This document shows positions 59,141-64,000 of a stretch of 64,000 nt of DNA, piece by piece; position 1 is the first letter of the stretch; each line of letters begins with the position of its first letter. The notes below the pieces were generated by a model. The model saw nothing but the letters and a program-made list of their open reading frames with translations, was not told the origin of the DNA and ran no database searches. The position numbers were made by a program, and so were the translations under genes. The stretch is from Eriocheir sinensis (lineage: Eukaryota > Arthropoda > Malacostraca > Decapoda > Varunidae), in the NCBI RefSeq assembly GCF_024679095.1, contig NC_066520.1, positions 17,605,831 through 17,669,830 on the forward strand, given 5' to 3'.

Positions 59141-60435
59141 ACACATTTACTCCTGCCCACCCACACTCTAACCCCCACCCCCACACTTACCCCCCCTACC
59201 CAACCCATCCCCCACCCCCACCCCTCCTCAATCCACACATCAATCACTACTCTCTGTCGTAGCCTCAATCCACCCATCATAATCTTGCGGATGCTGGAGG
59301 CTGTGAGGCGCGTGGAGATGAAGCTGAAACTAATCAAGCATCCCCAGGCAGACCATGACTTGGAATGGATGTAGGAGGAGAAGGAGGAGGAGGAGGAGGG
59401 GGAGGGAGGGACACACCAAGAGGAGGAGGAGGAGGAGGCACACCTGGGACACACCTGGCCTACACAACACGCCCATAATTACCGTGTTCGTGGCCTTGGC
59501 TATAAATCTGAGTGTGCCGCCGGTGCTTGGCCTTACAATGGTCCGCAGAAGGGTCCTCATGTTTCTCTAAACCGGCTAAAGCATTATCTGATCCCCTCCG
59601 CCGGTAATTATACAGCCGGGTCGTCGCTGAGTGAGCTAAGCCTATCGCCCCGAGACTGAGGATGGGTCGGAGTGTCTAGGATGGGAGAGGGTTGGAGGTG
59701 GGGGTTCGTTTCTCCGCCAGTCTAGAACCCGAGGGCGTGGGGGCGTGAGTGGAATTGAGGGGGAGTGAGGTGTGGTGACTCGGGGTACGGGACTTAGCGC
59801 ATGGAGGGAGGTCGAGTTGGGGTTGGGGAGGAAACCCTTGCAGAAAATGGATTTTTTATCGATTTGTGGTTGGGGAAGGGGAGGACCTTAGAGAGATAGA
59901 TATAGATGGATATATAGGTACATAGATAGGTAGGTAGACAGAGGTAGATAGATAGTGGTTTTATTATCACTGAACGAATACGGAAGGACGCGAAAATAAA
60001 TAAAAAAAAGAATCATTGTAGCAGACGTGTTATTAGCAGGAAAGAAAAGTATACACGTCCGTGAGTAAATGAAAATAAGATTTATAGCAGTGTTATTACT
60101 TCTGGAACACGTCTGACATTAAACAGAAAATAATAAATACACGAGAATGAGATGAAAAAAAGATAGCAATCACATTACCCGCGGAAAATGATGGTAATAA
60201 AAAGATTGACCGGGGGTTGAAAAAAAGGCTCCTGTGTTGAAAGGCGATACGTGAGGCGTGAGGGCGGGGTGGGGGGGGATAGGGGGGCTGGGGGCAGTGC
60301 TTGTGTGTGTGTGTTTGAGGTGTTGAGGGGCGTGATGAGGCAGGTGAGGCAGTGGGTGAGGTGGTGAGTGAGACAGGAGAGGTGGTGGCTGTGGGGGTTG
60401 GTGAGGCGGGGGCGGTGGATGAGACGGTGAGGTGT

Positions 60436-60437
<2 letters not shown>
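59141..60437. other. Mixed DNA, no gene recognised
   Basis: (GGA)n near 59376-59400 and 59420-59440, a GATA/GGTA repeat near 59895-59955, and GGTGAG-rich DNA at 60340-60437. Confidence 0.5.

Positions 60438-60511
<74 letters not shown>
60438..60511 (+). repeat. (GT)n microsatellite
   Basis: About 36 GT units between GGTGAG-type minisatellite flanks. Confidence 0.97.
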
Positions 60512-60512
<1 letters not shown>

Positions 60513-61104
60513 CTGCCTGAGCGTTGGGGAGAGGCAGGTGAAGCGGTGGGTGAGGTTGTGGTTGTGGTGGTGGGTGAAGTAAGTGAGACGGTGAGGTTGA
60601 GACGGTGGTGGGTGACTCAGCCGCGAAGCCTCGAAGTGACATTTCCTTTCGATTTAATTACCTCCTTTTTTTCCGTCAAGAAGCGGAAGTCACGACGCAG
60701 AGATGCTCTATTACGTCTCCCTGCAACCTGTGAGCAGCGTCCAGAAAGTGTGTGAAAGTAACGTGTGAATGTATACTGATAAAATGTCATGCGTGTGATG
60801 CATAAATGATTTCGTTGGCATCTGGCTGTTAATTGTTTGACTTCGTGCCCTTCAAAACAGTGACGCTGCATTGCCTAACAGCGCAGAAAAACGACTTAAA
60901 AAAAAAACAAGATTTCAGGAGCGTAAAGATTCCATTTACTGTCCGCCCATGTCCCGTTGTGTCTGCCTGCCTCGGGTACTCTCGTAAATACGTTTTATGG
61001 GCACCGATTCGGCCGACTCATTCACTTTACGTTCCTCGCACTTCACACCTCACGTTCTCCTCTCTGTCGCGGCGCTTGGGTGTGTGGGGAGGTTAAGAAT
61101 GCAC
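60512..61104. other. Unremarkable DNA
   Basis: GGTGGGTGA-type units continue to about 60615; the rest is unrecognised. Confidence 0.45.
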
Positions 61105-61300
61105 GAGCGTGAAATTCGGCTCATGGGATTAACTTTTTTTTCTATATTATTGAGTTAATAAGAGAAAGAGAAAAATCAATATAGTGTAGTGCTTGGGCGA
61201 TCAATAATTTTAAGGTATGAGCGTGGAATTCGGCTCATAGTTTGACATCTTCCTCTATATTATTGCGTTACAGAGAGAGAAAATATCAAGGTAGTGTCTC
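61105..61300 (+). repeat. 116-bp tandem duplication
   Basis: GAGCGTG(A/G)AATTCGGCTCAT at about 61105 and 61219, followed in both by CTATATTATTG(A/C)GTTA. Confidence 0.92.
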
Positions 61301-61729
61301 CTCCTTAGTGTTCAGATTCTATTGATATTTTGATCCTGTCACATAACAGTTTCAAGTTCTGCTGCAGACTCGAAAGATAGACAAATGGATAAATAGAGGT
61401 AGATGAATAGATAGAGAAATAGAGATAATGGAGGGGGCTTCTTTAGCATACCTTTCTCTCAAACACCTTAATAGTCTGCTTATATGTGAAATTCCTTCCT
61501 CTGTTCCCCCGTGGATGTAATGCCGAAACTTAATTAAACCCGGCACACGTGACCTTACCTGAATTCAAGCCTTGGTAGTGTACATACGAGGCTGATATTT
61601 TCTTCTGTTTAATAATGTCTTTCTTTTCTGTTAATGTTTCCTGTTTTCTGTTGCTTTACTGTTTACTATTCATTCTGCTAGACTCGGTTAATGGGATTTG
61701 CTTTTTTTTTTTTTTTTTTTTTACTTTTT
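61301..61729. other. Unremarkable DNA with a T tract
   Basis: T tract at about 61703-61722. No gene. Confidence 0.45.
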
Positions 61730-61985
61730 ATTGTGGGTATGTTTGTGTTGGTGTGGGTATGAATGGGTGTAGGTAAGTGGGTTAGTGTGGTTGTGGGTAT
61801 GAGTGGGTGTAGGTAGGTGGATTAGTGTGGGTGTGGGTATGAGTGGATGTGGGTAGGTGGATTTGTGTGAGTGTGGGTGTGAATGGGTGTAAGTAGGTGG
61901 ATTAGTGAGGATGTCGGTATGAGTGGATGTGGGTAGGTGGATTTGTGTGGGTGTGGGTATGAGTGGGTGTGGAAAGGTGGGTTTG
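61730..61985 (+). repeat. ~40-bp minisatellite, about six units
   Basis: Imperfect units of GTGGGTATGAGTGG(A/G)TGTGG plus GTAGGTGGATT(A/T)GTGTGG. Confidence 0.93.
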
Positions 61986-62173
61986 TTGGTGGGTTATGGT
62001 TCGCTGTATCCCCCTTCCTCTTCCCCTCATTCCCCCCCCACCCACCCACCCCCTCACCCCTCCATCCACAGCACCACCACCACCACACTCATGATCCCTG
62101 TTCGACTCCTCCTCGGCCCCGCCTCTACAACATTTCATGGCTATTACACCTTACGAGCCCCGCCTTACAACAT

Positions 62174-62176
<3 letters not shown>
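61986..62176. other. Mixed pyrimidine-rich DNA
   Basis: CACCC-rich; no feature. Confidence 0.4.
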
Positions 62177-62239
<63 letters not shown>

Positions 62240-62260
62240 CTCGCTCTCGATTTCGCTCTC
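62177..62260 (+). repeat. (TC)n microsatellite with degenerate (TCGC) end
   Basis: About 29 TC units followed by CTCGCTCTCGCTC. Confidence 0.96.
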
Positions 62261-62463
62261 TCTGCGCTTCACTGCCGGAAAAAAATAATCCTTCTCTTGA
62301 GGTTTGAGGGAAAGGATGTGGTTTTGCATGTCCTTATGTCGTGTAATTGTGTGAGAGATTCGTGTTTTACTTTACTTTGTTTTATTTATTTGTTTTTAGG
62401 TCATAATTGTAACGACTGCGTACTTAACAGTGTACTCAAACTCAAATTCCACGATCTATTCGT

Positions 62464-63148
<685 letters not shown>

Positions 63149-63199
<51 letters not shown>

Positions 63200-63338
63200 C
63201 TTCTTCTTCTTCTTCTTCTTCTTCTTCTTCTTCTTCTTCTTCTTCTTCTTCTTCTTCTTCTTCTTCTTCTTCTTCTTCTTCTTCTTCTTCTTCTTCTTCT
63301 TCTTCTTCTTCTTCTTCTTCTTCTTCTTCTTCTTCTTG
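63149..63338 (+). repeat. Compound (TTG)n-(TTC)n microsatellite
   Basis: About 16 TTG units switch at 63199 directly to about 46 TTC units without a break. Ser, Phe and Leu homopolymer frames here are artefacts. Confidence 0.98.
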
Positions 63339-64000
63339 CTTATGTTCTTCTAGTTCTTTTTGTTATTTTCTTGTTCTTCGATTTCTTTGCTATATTTTAA
63401 TTCACACCAACACAACGGCATACAATCATTGCTGCTCATTGGACCCATCACTTGCTTAAGGGCCAATGCAACGGAGATGAGCACCGAGGCCACGCGCAGC
63501 TATAGCGAATGCCCCTCAAACTTTACCTTTACTAGGATGTGGCGTTGGGGCTAGCCGAGGAATGGCGCCACATACCAAAGCGTAATGGCAGGAAGGCTTT
63601 GTATAGCAGGCCGTTTCCGTTTCCCGCCCACACTGTTGTTGTTTTACTCATTCCAAGACCGACTCATCCCACCATTATCCTCCTGCCTCATCCTGCTCCC
63701 GCTTTTCAGGGAAGGAAGGAGGGCAAGGTTAGCAGCATCAAGACCTTGGGGGGCGCCACCACCCGTGAGATTGCCTGTTCCTTGATGGCTCCCTCGAAAT
63801 AGTCGCCTGGTGAATATTTACTCATTTTGCGTGAGGGCGTGTTTCTTGCCGGTGTAGTGGAGGGCGCGGAGGGGCGGGTGCTGCCGGGAACGTGTTCGGC
63901 GAGGCGTGTGGTGCGGGGAGGGGGCGGGTCTCCATGGGTGGAGTGGCGGGCGCGGGGGCTTGGTTCCTCTCCTCGTCCGAATGCCACGGTAATGTCTGCT
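63339..64000. other. Mixed to GC-rich DNA at the window end
   Basis: The last ~550 bp are CpG-rich. A minus-strand frame at 63706-63987 reads M-S-K-Y-S-P-G-D-Y-F-E-G-A-I-K-E-Q in its second half, followed by R-V-V-A-P-P-K-V. That is less biased than other frames and could be part of an exon that continues beyond the window or ends at an unseen splice site. No family recognised. Confidence 0.3.

Overview
This is a gene-poor window from an animal nuclear genome. GT/AG introns, polypyrimidine acceptors, tRNA-derived SINEs, poly(A)-tailed retroelement remnants and very long (AC)n, (GA)n and trinucleotide microsatellites rule out a prokaryote. The extreme microsatellite load, a degenerate TTAGG-like (arthropod telomere type) stretch and a dispersed repeat that I associate with decapod transcripts suggest a decapod crustacean, perhaps a crab. 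The organism call is inference.

Only one gene is securely recognised. Three plus-strand exons (15369-15487, 19318-19523, 24063-24251) join in frame and encode 171 residues of a PPM/PP2C-family Ser/Thr protein phosphatase of the PPM1E/PPM1F (POPX) subfamily. They include the metal-binding K-M-E-D-R-H and F-D-G-H-A-G motifs. The start codon, 5' exons and rest of the catalytic domain were not found. If the gene continues downstream, the intron after 24251 is at least 39.7 kb, and most of the window is its intronic DNA.

Layout: 1-9.5 kb holds purine-rich DNA, microsatellites and two MITE copies. 9.5-11.2 kb is GC/CpG-rich, with no gene recognised but a possible 5' regulatory block. 11.5-15.35 kb is a series of local tandem duplications running up to the first recognised exon. 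15.4-24.3 kb is the exon-bearing part: its first large intron carries a G-rich 80-bp minisatellite and a duplicated 3' splice-site region, and its second is packed with tRNA-SINEs and decayed RTE-like LINE fragments. 24.3-64 kb carries no recognised exon. It is a mosaic of microsatellites, tandem duplications of about 100-180 bp in 2-5 copies, and dispersed repeats.

The main non-gene discoveries are: (a) a MITE family with 3-bp TTA/TAA target duplications (six loci, two amplified internally); (b) a second terminal-inverted-repeat family (two copies); (c) a dispersed repeat with at least seven partial or full copies, one nested in another in opposite orientation; (d) a pervasive pattern of near-nucleosome-length tandem duplications, one of which copied the splice acceptor of a phosphatase exon. 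I found no operon, CRISPR array, viral genome or bacterial gene. The many open frames made of Cys-Val, His-Thr, Arg-Glu or Leu-Ser repeats are translations of microsatellites, not genes.
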